Shown: positions 17,301-23,644 of the stretch, in pieces
How the letters are laid out: the number at the start of each line of letters is the position of its first letter
Numbering within the stretch: the first letter of the stretch is position 1
Virus record (IMG/VR): IMGVR_UViG_3300010392_000489
Coordinates: 1-35,656 of that record
Length of the DNA stretch: 35,656 nt
Direction: 5' to 3' (one strand)
Source: a virus
Made by a program: the position numbers and the translations under genes
Notes under the pieces: generated by a model
Seen by the model: only the letters and a program-made list of their open reading frames with translations
Told to the model about the DNA's origin: nothing
Databases searched by the model: none

Positions 17301-17829
17301 CCTGGAAGAACTCCTCGCCAGCACCGACAGTGGCGCCGTCCAGCGTGATCGACCGCGCGGGCTTCGCCTGCCGGTCATAGAACGGCGTGTCGGACTTGTC
17401 CTCCGGGATGAACGAGTTGAGGACCGCGTCCTGCCGGCGAAGGCCGGGCTGGCCGTAGAGCGGGTAGTCGAGGCCGCTGGCCGCGATCGTGATCGACCCC
17501 GTGCCCGAAGTCCCGTCAGCGCGCTCGAATGTGACCGTCTCGCTCGGCGCGAATGCCGCGCCCGGCACACCGATGGACGGGTGGTCCCATGACTCGACGA
17601 TGTAGGTCGTGTCGGTGACCTTCTTGAGCACCCGACCACGCGCGAGACTCGTCCCGCACGAGAAGTAGGTATTCGGCACGACCTCGATCGAAGGCGCCGC
17701 GAGCAGCGTCATCAGCTGCCCGTAGAGCGGGTCGTGCGCGCCCGGGTTCGGGTCGACCTGCGTGCCGTCTGCGAGTGGCCGCCCGCGCCACTGGTCTCCG
17801 GCGATCAGGAAGTAGTGCGTGTTTGCCAT
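14308..17829 (-). CDS. Carbohydrate esterase-like (SGNH/SASA) protein fused to a DnaT-like head-tail adaptor
   Basis: This single 1173-residue reading frame has three parts. Residues 572-946 resemble a sialate-O-acetylesterase (CE6/SGNH) domain: FVGGQSQ gives the candidate nucleophile Ser580, VWEQGESD lies at 831-838, and FNGLH gives His923. A beta-rich insert of about 100 residues (695-795) interrupts it. Residues 1-560 seem to be a degenerate second copy: FLIAGDQWRG replaces GQSN, with LAIWDAE at 431-437 and VVHRPQDY at 539-546, and beta repeats inserted at about 80-115, 175-220 and 335-390. From Thr999 the sequence TLIVEDGTGKADAES and then FADAYWNRFGDP, CYPRYGC and VPDFIKEA match DnaT-like head-tail adaptors, whose usual N-terminus is close to TLIVEDGTG. 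I found no in-frame start at the junction, after a PPP linker. Such esterases remove acetyl groups from glycans; a role in decorating the neck is inference. Confidence 0.78.
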   Translation of the reverse strand: MANTHYFLIAGDQWRGRPLADGTQVDPNPGAHDPLYGQLMTLLAAPSIEVVPNTYFSCGTSLARGRVLKKVTDTTYIVESWDHPSIGVPGAAFAPSETVTFERADGTSGTGSITIAASGLDYPLYGQPGLRRQDAVLNSFIPEDKSDTPFYDRQAKPARSITLDGATVGAGEEFFQGDRCTTSGGASFRILVGNELGSDVLYIIDVTGTLSDSDVVTNQRNVSWQATIDTVGDETTAGTWVAHHHVPNLNGTSNGLWENPPNGNGTDGQAAHLGMELQLLRGAYEHFVQEADVANRGVRLIPFEPRDVQDEGGDVLLGGVSVQCIKCDDDPFPETWTIGETVTAGSWSATLHHFNAAQGFLYVVDTNDEVLVPGTITGGTSATTANATTACLGWQKGSLWYQSLLAEITVAQAKSNSLWQSQPAQWEGALLAIWDAEVMTFVNFHGCPWRSFSETINAWKKFLTDLRTDLGQDDMQIALWHGDPISRANAANVNGYPYAQNLRAVMENLQTTVPGVRLVRTEDFEPAQTTGLPKVSEMVVHRPQDYIDAGFQAWRLLQLKLITPSGGWKICPLIFVGGQSQQVGDISSALLLYDRDPDLYPSAASFPGGSTVDPKVITFNTVTRDWEPLDIGVNANHFYGMSSNTFGPPVSLMARMKGRFADEGEYSGIVGLINLPVNATSVSREAIPGVAQFGAGVTWDVSPNNITVTQSMTVTVQAASGLIPARGRFTATAGAFSTWEVNAPVFVENSVLGLQGAGGNNSAQYSGNLVYDVAEDGSWVELTGTFVAEGPLTFKLTWGLRPLIHLVREHIQEAFEKLAPLKLIPWPVLKVWEQGESDLGLDPDDFEAKTLEVLNAIDDEFSIRAKGQDAVAEVIVQLSSKTPIGTDENLTAFRAKQADIAAARPNAALVDPSSLPMEFNGLHTQRASRFENGIHRTARGHITAGFLIDQAAGTLSGIPAHPQGDVAIDAGAIDGGENILGADGDFGTDEIGTDAPPPTLIVEDGTGKADAESLVDITFADAYWNRFGDPTFWTEKTQDEKEIALREATRDWVQAQVAPLLRGVPQHLGQRLCYPRYGCHDDWGRLVDQSTVPDFIKEATCLIAGDILQGDDVLPNEVNRGSVTRETRKGAGFEKTTEYANGGGGSMTKRRAKAEGLVYPWLAGGEGSGVSRS

Positions 17830-17861
17830 CGTCGCGCCGCTGTCTTTTTGAAAATGACCGA

Positions 17862-17922
17862 CGCGGCTAGAGCCGAGAGCCGCGCCGGTCGCACCGAGAA
17901 CCAGTCATCCCCCGAGGACTGG
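17862..17922 (-). terminator. Pair of inverted repeats before the esterase/adaptor gene
   Basis: Downstream of the Lys/Ala-rich gene the minus strand has two hairpins. One has arms CCAGTC/GACTGG (17922-17917 and 17906-17901). The other has perfect 7-bp arms CGCGGCT/AGCCGCG (17884-17878 and 17868-17862) with a 9-nt loop. After the second comes GGTCATTTTCAAAAAG, which has a short T run but not a full U-tract. Partial termination or RNA processing ahead of the esterase gene is possible. Function is uncertain. Confidence 0.4.
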
Positions 17923-17935
17923 AATCCGTTGTTCG

Positions 17936-18217
17936 TTACTTGGCCGCGGCCGGGTCGGCCGGCTTGCTGTCGGCCGCTGGCTTGCCCTCGGCGGGCTTCG
18001 CCTTCGACTTCTTCGCCTTGGCCTTGGCCTCCGCATCCTTCGCGATCGCTTCGGCGACGGGGCTGTCGACCCGAGCAACGTGCTGCTCGAAGCGGCCCTC
18101 GACCGTCCAGTTGTCGTTCTTGATGCGGCGATCGACGTCCCACTTGTTCGCGAACACGAGGTCGCCCTCGGGCGTGCGCATGGGGACGGTGCTGTTGAGT
18201 TTCTTCTTCTCGGGCAT
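17936..18217 (-). CDS. Small Lys/Ala-rich protein next to the capsid gene
   Basis: This 93-residue protein starts at ATG 18217. The first 55 residues look folded (TVPMRTPEGDLVFANKWDVD, NDNWTVEGRFEQHVARV). Residues 58-93 are a low-complexity tail of Lys, Ala, Pro, Asp and Glu (AKDAEAKAKAKKSKAKPAEG). No family was recognised. It follows the major capsid gene across a spacer with a strong hairpin, a position often held by head decoration or capsid-stabilising proteins or by small connector proteins. A role in the head is inferred from position only. Candidate families include small neck or capsid-accessory proteins. Confidence 0.72.
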   Translation of the reverse strand: MPEKKKLNSTVPMRTPEGDLVFANKWDVDRRIKNDNWTVEGRFEQHVARVDSPVAEAIAKDAEAKAKAKKSKAKPAEGKPAADSKPADPAAAK

Positions 18218-18254
18218 TGCTCTGCTCTGCTGGGGGGTTCTGAGTTTGGGTGCC

Positions 18255-18281
18255 GACCCCGGATCACTGCGACCCGGGGTC
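18255..18281 (-). terminator. Hairpin after the major capsid gene (attenuator or partial terminator)
   Basis: A perfect 8-bp inverted repeat, GACCCCGG and CCGGGGTC, with an 11-nt loop lies 9 nt after the capsid stop. The following minus-strand bases are GGCACCCAAACTC, with no U-tract, so a classical intrinsic terminator is not met. A stem here could lower read-through or protect the 3' end of the abundant capsid transcript. Confidence 0.45.
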
Positions 18282-18290
18282 AGCGGCGCG

Positions 18291-19493
18291 CTAGTGCACG
18301 CACGGCCGGACTGCGAGGTCCGGGTCGAGGGTCGTGTAGCCGCCGAGCGCGTCGAGGATGACCCCGACCGCGGCGCCGCGCGCCTCGTAGAACATGCGCG
18401 CACGGATGGCGAGGCCGCTCTCCGGGTCGGTCGCGGTGTAGACGCGAGCGCCAGGGAAGTCGGCTTCGCTGTGCTGCGGCAGCGGCACCATCGCGAGCGC
18501 GAAGGCGTTGCGGTGGAACGCGAGGTCCGACTCGTAGTTCGCGACCGAGCCGACGAGGCCGACGGTCGAGACGAACGCCCAGGTCGAACTCGCGCCGAGG
18601 TCACGCCGCAGACGCGGGCTGATCGGCACGTCGGGCCAGTTGTTGCCGCTCGGAGCGGCGTCGGCCGTCACCGTGTACTTCTCGGCGATGCCGGTCGTGG
18701 AGTCGGTGATCTCGATCACCTGCCCCTCGTGCAGCGTCACCGACTGCGAGGTGCTCGTGTTGAGCCCGACAGTCAGGGCGTTCTTCTGCGGCGTGCCGGA
18801 GATGACCGGCGTCGAGCCCGTGGTGAGCGTCGCGTCGCCTTCGAGCGTCTGGACGTTCTGCGTCTCGAAGAAGTCGAAACCGTACTTCGGACCGATGTTG
18901 CCGGTCACCTGCGTCGAGATGCCTCGGTCGCCGGCACCCTGCATCTGCGCGAACGCGCTCGTGCCGAGCAGCGCCTCGGTCGTCACAGGCGACGCCATGT
19001 ACTGCAGCGTCGAACCCTGCGGCACCTTGTTCTCGACCATGAGCCTGCGGATCGCCGGGATGGACTTGTCCATCTGCCCGCGGGCCGTGCTGTCGAGGTC
19101 GTAGGTGTGCGGGACCTGCGAGGCGAGGCCGAGAAGCGCCTGGTCGAACCAGTCGCCGATCGCATCCGCCATCGGGCCGATGTGCTCCGAGATGAGGCGC
19201 TTGCCGCTGTAGGCGAGCTCCTTGTCGGTGACCGTGATCGGGACCTCCTTGTGGATGGTCAGGTCGATCTTGGCCGTGCCGGTCTTCAGGTCCTGGTACG
19301 TGCTGTTGGGCGCGTCCTCGGCCGTGAAGGTTGCCGGCTTGCGGATGTTGATCGTGTCGCCGAGACCGTAGTCGTTGCGTTCGGCCTCGAAGCCGCGGTA
19401 GACCCGCGACGCCATTCCCTTGCGATTCCGCAGCCACATGAGGGCGGAACGAGCCCAGAACTCTGGGTTGTAGTTGTTGAGACGGTTGGCCAC
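18291..19493 (-). CDS. Major capsid protein, P22 coat (gp5)-like
   Basis: This 400-residue protein starts at GTG 19493, with AAGGGGAGG 6 nt upstream as a strong ribosome binding site. It resembles the P22 coat protein family: an N-terminal arm (NNYNPEFWARSALMWLRN), then VYRGFEAERNDYGLGDTINI, then KEVPITVTDKELAYS, and near the C-terminus YESDLAFHRNAFALAMVPLP and RMFYEARGAAVGVILDALGG, which form the HK97-fold core. A middle insertion (about 215-285), SGTPQKNALTVGLNTSTSQ and following, may correspond to the I-domain region. It makes the icosahedral shell, together with the scaffold-like gene upstream. Length agrees with the family (about 400-430). The strong ribosome binding site fits high expression. 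Confidence 0.9.
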   Translation of the reverse strand: MANRLNNYNPEFWARSALMWLRNRKGMASRVYRGFEAERNDYGLGDTINIRKPATFTAEDAPNSTYQDLKTGTAKIDLTIHKEVPITVTDKELAYSGKRLISEHIGPMADAIGDWFDQALLGLASQVPHTYDLDSTARGQMDKSIPAIRRLMVENKVPQGSTLQYMASPVTTEALLGTSAFAQMQGAGDRGISTQVTGNIGPKYGFDFFETQNVQTLEGDATLTTGSTPVISGTPQKNALTVGLNTSTSQSVTLHEGQVIEITDSTTGIAEKYTVTADAAPSGNNWPDVPISPRLRRDLGASSTWAFVSTVGLVGSVANYESDLAFHRNAFALAMVPLPQHSEADFPGARVYTATDPESGLAIRARMFYEARGAAVGVILDALGGYTTLDPDLAVRPCVH

Positions 19494-19740
19494 GGCGGAC
19501 CTCCCCTTGAGAAATCAGGTGTTCGTTGCATCTCGCGGCGCGCACATGCGCGCTTCGCGTTGCGCGGATCCCTCTCGCGCCACCGCCGGGGTTCCCCCTC
19601 AGCGGGATGCGCTCCGATTCCTCGTGAGCACTTGCCGTCTATCCGGCCCGTCTCTCGCGCTGCAGCGTCCCGCGGATCCCTCTCGCGTTCGTGGTGCAGC
19701 ACCTACCGCTTCGCAGCGCGGCAGTCTGTCGCCGGAGGGC
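19494..19740 (-). repeat. 247-nt leader of the capsid gene with a 17-bp direct repeat
   Basis: This is the longest gap in the window. It holds two perfect copies of CGCGGATCCCTCTCGCG at 19563-19579 and 19671-19687, 108 bp apart. There is also a near-palindrome GGTGCTGCACC (minus strand, near 19695) and several GCGAAGCG/CGCTTCGC segments able to form hairpins. The only open frame across it on the minus strand is an Arg-rich shadow without a convincing start, so I regard it as noncoding. The final 20 nt carry the capsid ribosome binding site. It may be a structured 5' leader, promoter or protein-binding region. Confidence 0.6.
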
Positions 19741-20598
19741 CTACTCGGACCCCCTCCCGTCGCCCGAAGGCATGACCACTTCGAGCCCTTGATCGGCCGC
19801 GTCGTTGACGGCCTTCTCGAACTGCTCCTGCGTGTAGCCGGGCTGCAGTTCGACACCGGAAGCCCCCTGGCGGGGTGACGCGGGCGTGGTCTTGCCACCG
19901 ATCCCCGCGCCCTTCTTGCCGTCGCCTTCGAGGCAACGGGCGAACTGCTGGCGGTAGTCACCGGCAGCGAATTCGTCGGCAGTCATCGGGCCGTCGAAGC
20001 CCTGCTTTGCCGACATGAGTTTGTTCCCGTCCTTCACGAAGGCATGCGTGAAAGAGCCGTCTTCACGCTCGATGATCTCGATGCGCGCATCGAGATCGCG
20101 CGAGATCATGTCGCGCCACTCGTCTTGCGGCTTGAGGTGTGACAGCACCTCGCCCTTGACCTTGTCGCGGTAGCCGTCCTGCGCCGCCTTCTTGTAGCGT
20201 TCGCTGGAAGCCTTGATCTTGTTCAGTTCGTCGAGGATCGGCCCCTTCGCCTGCGCGACGGCGTCGCGGATCTTGTCGTCCGCGCTCTTGTCCTTCGAGC
20301 GCAGGTTCTCGATCTCCTTGCCGCGCGCCGTGAGGTCGGTCGACAAGGCGGCGATCTCCTCGGGCGTGTAGAGCGAACCGTCTTCCTTCGCGAACCCCTG
20401 CAGCCGCTTCTTCTGCCGCTCGAGGTCGGTCGTCGTGGCGTCGAGCTTGCCGCGAAGGGCGGCGATGTTCTCGAGGCCCCAGCCGTCGACCGGCTCGACG
20501 TCGAGGACGTAGTCGCCGCTGTCGTGCTGCGTGTAGAACTCGCGCTGCGCTTCGGGCACGGCGTCGAGGGAAGGAATCTTGCTCTTGAACTTGGCCAT
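19741..20598 (-). CDS. Scaffolding-like protein
   Basis: This 285-residue, highly charged protein lies directly upstream of the major capsid gene, the usual site for a scaffold. Residues 45-150 form long charged helices with coiled-coil character (KLDATTTDLERQKKRLQGFA, DLTARGKEIENLRSKD, LDELNKIKASSERYKKAAQD). Residues 165-215 look folded (IEIIEREDGSFTHAFVKDG). The C-terminal 75 residues are Gly/Pro/Gln-rich and flexible, with GYTQEQFEKAVNDAADQ near the end. Scaffolds guide coat assembly and then leave or are cleaved. Assignment rests on position, coiled-coil content and length. The start is ATG at 20598. The ribosome binding site is weak. Confidence 0.78.
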   Translation of the reverse strand: MAKFKSKIPSLDAVPEAQREFYTQHDSGDYVLDVEPVDGWGLENIAALRGKLDATTTDLERQKKRLQGFAKEDGSLYTPEEIAALSTDLTARGKEIENLRSKDKSADDKIRDAVAQAKGPILDELNKIKASSERYKKAAQDGYRDKVKGEVLSHLKPQDEWRDMISRDLDARIEIIEREDGSFTHAFVKDGNKLMSAKQGFDGPMTADEFAAGDYRQQFARCLEGDGKKGAGIGGKTTPASPRQGASGVELQPGYTQEQFEKAVNDAADQGLEVVMPSGDGRGSE

Positions 20599-20670
20599 CT
20601 GTCAGTGATCTCGGGGGAACGTCGTCGGTTCTCGCGAGCCTGAATGTGGCCTCAGAGTCAAGGAAAAGCG

Positions 20671-20684
20671 GTGGGGTTAGCGGC
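20671..20684 (-). promoter_or_regulatory. Repeated intergenic motif GCCGCTAACCCCAC, copy 1
   Basis: One of four exact intergenic copies of this 14-mer in the same orientation. It begins 26 nt after the minor head gene stop and ends 72 nt before the scaffold start. It is followed by CGCTTTTCCTTGACTC. Function is unknown; a phage-specific promoter or regulator site is possible. Confidence 0.6.
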
Positions 20685-20710
20685 TGGTTTTTCTGTGCGC
20701 CGCTGCGGCC

Positions 20711-21775
20711 CTACAGCTTGTGCAGCAACCGCAGCTCGTCCAGCGACAGCACCCGCGACAGCGAGGCGTCGACCATGTCGTCGAGCGTCAGCTTGCCCGC
20801 GCGCCAGGCCGCGGCCTTCGTCGGCCCGAGCACCATGTCCTGCTCGGCTGCCGACCGCGTGCGCAGCCACTCGCGATACCGGGTCCCCGCCGGCACCTGC
20901 CCGCCGAGCGATGCGCGGTTCCCCGCCGGCCTACCGACGACCGGCTGCAGGGTGCTGCGGCAGTTGGGGTGCTGCGGCGGCGTCGGGTGCGCCGAATCCG
21001 TCGCCCAGGTCTTGCCGTCCAGCGACGCGCAAATCTCCGACGTGCGCAGGTCGAGCGTCGAGACCCATCGCACCTTCGGCACGACGTCGGCGTTCCGGCG
21101 GAAGGTGATGTCCCGGGCGACGGCCGCGGTGTGCGTCATCACCGTCCGGGTCATCATCCGCATGGCGCGACGGGCCTCGACCATCTGCCCGTTCGTGTAG
21201 CGCAGCGCCTTCGTGCCCTGCAGCGACCGGACGATCTGCGGCGTCGACTCGCCCGCCACCATCCCCGCCTGCACCCGCGCCACGATCTTGCGCTCGGTCG
21301 CGCGCGGCACCCAGTCGTCGAACCACTCACCGAACTTGCGGCCGAGCATCGGCTGTTTCGTCGTGGCGGCTTCGACGACCGAGGCCGGCGGCGTGCGGAA
21401 CTCGACGCCGAGGATCGACTTACCGGTTTCCTTGAGCCACTGCACCTCGATCTGCGCGAGGTCGCGGGCCTCGGACAGGAGCGCGCTACGGGCCCGGCCC
21501 GATCCCTTGCGGACGATCTCTCGGATGGCTTGCAGGAGGAACCGCGCGCGGCGGTGTTCCACGAACGCGCGTCCGCGCGGCAGGCTGTCGAGACGGCTCG
21601 CGATATCGGCGGCGACGCGGCGCAAGACCTCACGCTCAAACGTCGCGCCGACGCGGGCCGCGGCCCCGTTCCCGAACTGGAACGTGAGCACGTCGTGCAT
21701 GATCTCGCGGCTCTCCCAGTCGGCCGCGAGTTGCCTCTGCGTGCGCCGAGGCTGCGGGAAGTCGATCGAGGTCAC
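20711..21775 (-). CDS. Minor head protein, Mu F / SPP1 gp7 family
   Basis: The start is placed at GTG 21775, where it forms a GTGA overlap with the stop of the small Cys gene, giving 354 residues. The C-terminal part carries the signature of Phage_Mu_F: RWVSTLDLRTSEICASLDG, followed by HPTPPQHPNCRSTLQPVVG at about 245-265. Before it comes the helical ARRAMRMMTRTVMTHTAAVA segment. The N-terminal 150 residues are helical and Arg-rich. In SPP1 the homologue (gp7) binds the portal and helps DNA ejection. It lies between the portal and scaffold genes, in line with that role. The extreme C-terminus (VLSLDELRLLHKL) is amphipathic. Confidence 0.88.
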   Translation of the reverse strand: MTSIDFPQPRRTQRQLAADWESREIMHDVLTFQFGNGAAARVGATFEREVLRRVAADIASRLDSLPRGRAFVEHRRARFLLQAIREIVRKGSGRARSALLSEARDLAQIEVQWLKETGKSILGVEFRTPPASVVEAATTKQPMLGRKFGEWFDDWVPRATERKIVARVQAGMVAGESTPQIVRSLQGTKALRYTNGQMVEARRAMRMMTRTVMTHTAAVARDITFRRNADVVPKVRWVSTLDLRTSEICASLDGKTWATDSAHPTPPQHPNCRSTLQPVVGRPAGNRASLGGQVPAGTRYREWLRTRSAAEQDMVLGPTKAAAWRAGKLTLDDMVDASLSRVLSLDELRLLHKL

Positions 21776-22014
21776 TGCGACTCGACCTCGATCACCATCC
21801 CTTCGATCCAGGTGCGAAGGCACTGGTCGATGCACAGGACGTCGCCGCGGATCTCACACTGCCCGCCCGATTCCCGGTCGACGACCCAACTACCCTCTTC
21901 GTCGTCGAAGTCGTGCACAGAGAACCGTTCGCCGGAGCCGACGGCGTACCTGTTCATGAGGATCCACTCGCCGGCATCGGTATCCGTGCCGCACATTGCA
22001 CAGCGAGCGCGCAC
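21772..22014 (-). CDS. Small cysteine-containing protein between portal and minor head genes
   Basis: This 80-residue protein is called from GTG 22014, two nucleotides after the portal stop, and ends with a GTGA overlap into the minor head gene. It has CAMC near the N-terminus and Cys residues at GGQCEIRG and VLCIDQCLRTW, a set that could bind a metal ion (two CxxC-like pairs). The protein is acidic (DFDDEEGSW). No family was recognised. Tight coupling to both neighbours argues that it is real and co-translated with the head genes. Confidence 0.7.
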   Translation of the reverse strand: MRARCAMCGTDTDAGEWILMNRYAVGSGERFSVHDFDDEEGSWVVDRESGGQCEIRGDVLCIDQCLRTWIEGMVIEVESQ

Positions 22015-22016
22015 GG

Positions 22017-23594
22017 TTACTCGTCCTCCGGTTCCGGCTCCTGCGGGTCGACTCCGCCCGGCGTGCCCGCCATCTCCGCCATGCGAGCGTCGATCTCGTC
22101 CTGCTCTTCCTTGAGTTCGGCGAGGTTCTCGTCGATGTCGAAGTCCGAGGCGAGGATCTTCTGCCGCTTCGCCTCCTTGAGCCGCTGCCGCTTGGACAGG
22201 TAGCCTTCGAGCGACTGCAGGGCGCGCGCCCCGACCTCGGGCGTGACGTCGTCGAGGAACTCCTTGTCGATGCGTGGCTGCACGGACTCGGGCAGTTCGC
22301 CGCTGTTGAGCCACTCCGCGACCGCCTCCATGATCTGACGCAGGACGACCTCGAGGCGAACGCAGAACGTCTGCAGGTTGTTTGCGGACTTCTTGTCGTC
22401 GACGGTGATCGCGCGGGCCGTGACGTTGCCTGTCGTGCTCGTGAGGTGCCGAGCGCCGAGCCGCTTGCACTCGTCGGCCAACTGCTCCATGTCCCGGAAC
22501 GAGAGCTCGATCGACTTGCCGTTCGGCTCGAGGAAGGCAGCGTCGGCGTCGGTGTTCTCGGTGTTGATGCGCTCGAGGGGGCCGAGCACGATCTCGCTCT
22601 GCACCTTGTCGCCCTTCTTGAACCCGGCGCTCGCCGCAGTCTTAAACCCCTTCGTGACGAGCGTGATGAGGCGCGCAATGCGCATGACGTGCGCGTGATC
22701 GCTACGGCTCTGGAAGTGCGCGAGGTTGACCCACGCCAGGTCTTCGAGCACGGGCTGCGCGTGATACGGGCCGAGCTGCTCGGTGTAGAACGGGAACAGC
22801 GGAATGCCGTTCTTCCCCGGGTTGTAGGCGCTGCCGTTGTCGCTGAACCAACGCTTCGTCTTGTCGTCGAAGCGCCACTCGGTTCGCGTGCCGTCTTCCG
22901 GGCCGATGCTCTTCTCGAGCTCGACGATGACGGTCTCGGTCTCGTGTTGGAAGTTGTCCGACTCGACGACTTTCTGCGCAACGAACCGGCAGTAGGTGAC
23001 GCGCTTGCGGCCGGCAGCGTCGGTCTCGTCCCGCACGTCGAGCACCGACAGGGCGTCGAGCCGCTGCGCGTAGACCCGGCGCGAGTCCGTTGTCGCTGCG
23101 CTCTCGCCGCTCTCGTCGCCGGCATCGACGAGGACGAAGTCCATGCCACGATGGATGCCGTAGAGCATGAGGTCGCGCGCGAACACGGTGAGCGACTTGC
23201 CAGATCCGTCCACGTCTTGGAGGAACTCGGAGAACTGCTCGGCAGGCTCCTGGTCCCACAGCAGATCCTGTCCGAACGGGCGGGCCGCGAGGTCGCAGAG
23301 CGTGTCGCGGTAGAACGGGAAGCACGTCGACCGCGAGACCCGGATCTCGTGGTTGCGGATCGACTCTTTCGCCTCGCGAGGCAGCCACTTTTCGGCCGAC
23401 TTCCGCATGGCGCGCGTGCCGCCGAGAAGGTCGTCGGGAAGCTCGCACGCTTCCCGCATGTCGTCCAGGGCCGGCCGCGCTAGGTCGGGGCGGGGCGACT
23501 GGTCATCCACGACCGACGGTAGCTCGGGCGGCCCGGCGTCGTACGGACGGGTCGCGTCGCGCAGATGCAACGGGCTCGGTTCGCGGATTGTCAC
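22017..23594 (-). CDS. Portal protein, DUF4055 family
   Basis: This protein of about 525 residues has the size and motifs of DUF4055 portals: RVSRSTCFPFYRDTLCDLAA near residue 90, FARDLMLYGIHRGMDFVLVD, IPLFPFYTEQLGPYHAQPVL, LEDLAWVNLAHFQSRSDHAH, then GARHLTSTTGNVTARAIT and a charged C-terminal coiled coil (SKRQRLKEAKRQKILASD). It forms the ring at the capsid vertex through which DNA is packaged. The start is uncertain: GTG at 23594 (weak GGA 9 nt upstream) or TTG at 23603. The upstream in-frame stop is the TAA inside the repeated motif, and both candidate starts lie within a perfect hairpin. It lies directly downstream of the large terminase. Confidence 0.88.
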   Translation of the reverse strand: MTIREPSPLHLRDATRPYDAGPPELPSVVDDQSPRPDLARPALDDMREACELPDDLLGGTRAMRKSAEKWLPREAKESIRNHEIRVSRSTCFPFYRDTLCDLAARPFGQDLLWDQEPAEQFSEFLQDVDGSGKSLTVFARDLMLYGIHRGMDFVLVDAGDESGESAATTDSRRVYAQRLDALSVLDVRDETDAAGRKRVTYCRFVAQKVVESDNFQHETETVIVELEKSIGPEDGTRTEWRFDDKTKRWFSDNGSAYNPGKNGIPLFPFYTEQLGPYHAQPVLEDLAWVNLAHFQSRSDHAHVMRIARLITLVTKGFKTAASAGFKKGDKVQSEIVLGPLERINTENTDADAAFLEPNGKSIELSFRDMEQLADECKRLGARHLTSTTGNVTARAITVDDKKSANNLQTFCVRLEVVLRQIMEAVAEWLNSGELPESVQPRIDKEFLDDVTPEVGARALQSLEGYLSKRQRLKEAKRQKILASDFDIDENLAELKEEQDEIDARMAEMAGTPGGVDPQEPEPEDE

Positions 23595-23607
23595 AGTCGA
23601 CAATCCG
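23584..23607 (-). promoter_or_regulatory. Perfect 9-bp inverted repeat over the portal start
   Basis: The minus strand reads CGGATTGTC, a 6-nt loop GACTGT, then GACAATCCG. The arms pair perfectly. Both possible portal start codons (TTG 23603, GTG 23594) lie inside it. It could act as an RNA hairpin that controls portal translation, or as a dyad bound by a regulator. Confidence 0.6.
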
Positions 23608-23630
23608 ACGGGGTGTAGGTCCCACCCGCA

Positions 23631-23644
23631 GTGGGGTTAGCGGC
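23631..23644 (-). promoter_or_regulatory. Repeated intergenic motif GCCGCTAACCCCAC, copy 2
   Basis: An exact copy of the 14-mer. It touches the last base of the large terminase stop codon and ends 27-36 nt before the portal start. The context CGCTAACCCCACTGCG extends the match with copy 3. Unknown function. Confidence 0.6.

Noticed and set aside
19494-19702. Possible small gene in the capsid leader
   Set aside because: The minus-strand frame is Arg-rich, contains the direct repeat as RERDPR twice and continues out of frame into the capsid gene; no ribosome binding site.
17940-19775. 611-codon open frame on the plus strand
   Set aside because: It lies opposite the capsid and Lys/Ala-rich genes, is Arg/Val/His-rich with no domain pattern, and is explained by high GC at codon third positions.
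20640-20670. TTGACT near the scaffold gene as a sigma-70 -35 box
   Set aside because: No matching -10 box 16-18 nt downstream; the sequence there is GC-rich.
20720-22114. 464-codon open frame on the plus strand
   Set aside because: Arg/His/Pro-rich antisense of the minor head gene; no family pattern.
21996-23483. 495-codon open frame on the plus strand
   Set aside because: Antisense of the portal gene with the typical Val/Arg/Leu composition of GC-driven shadows.
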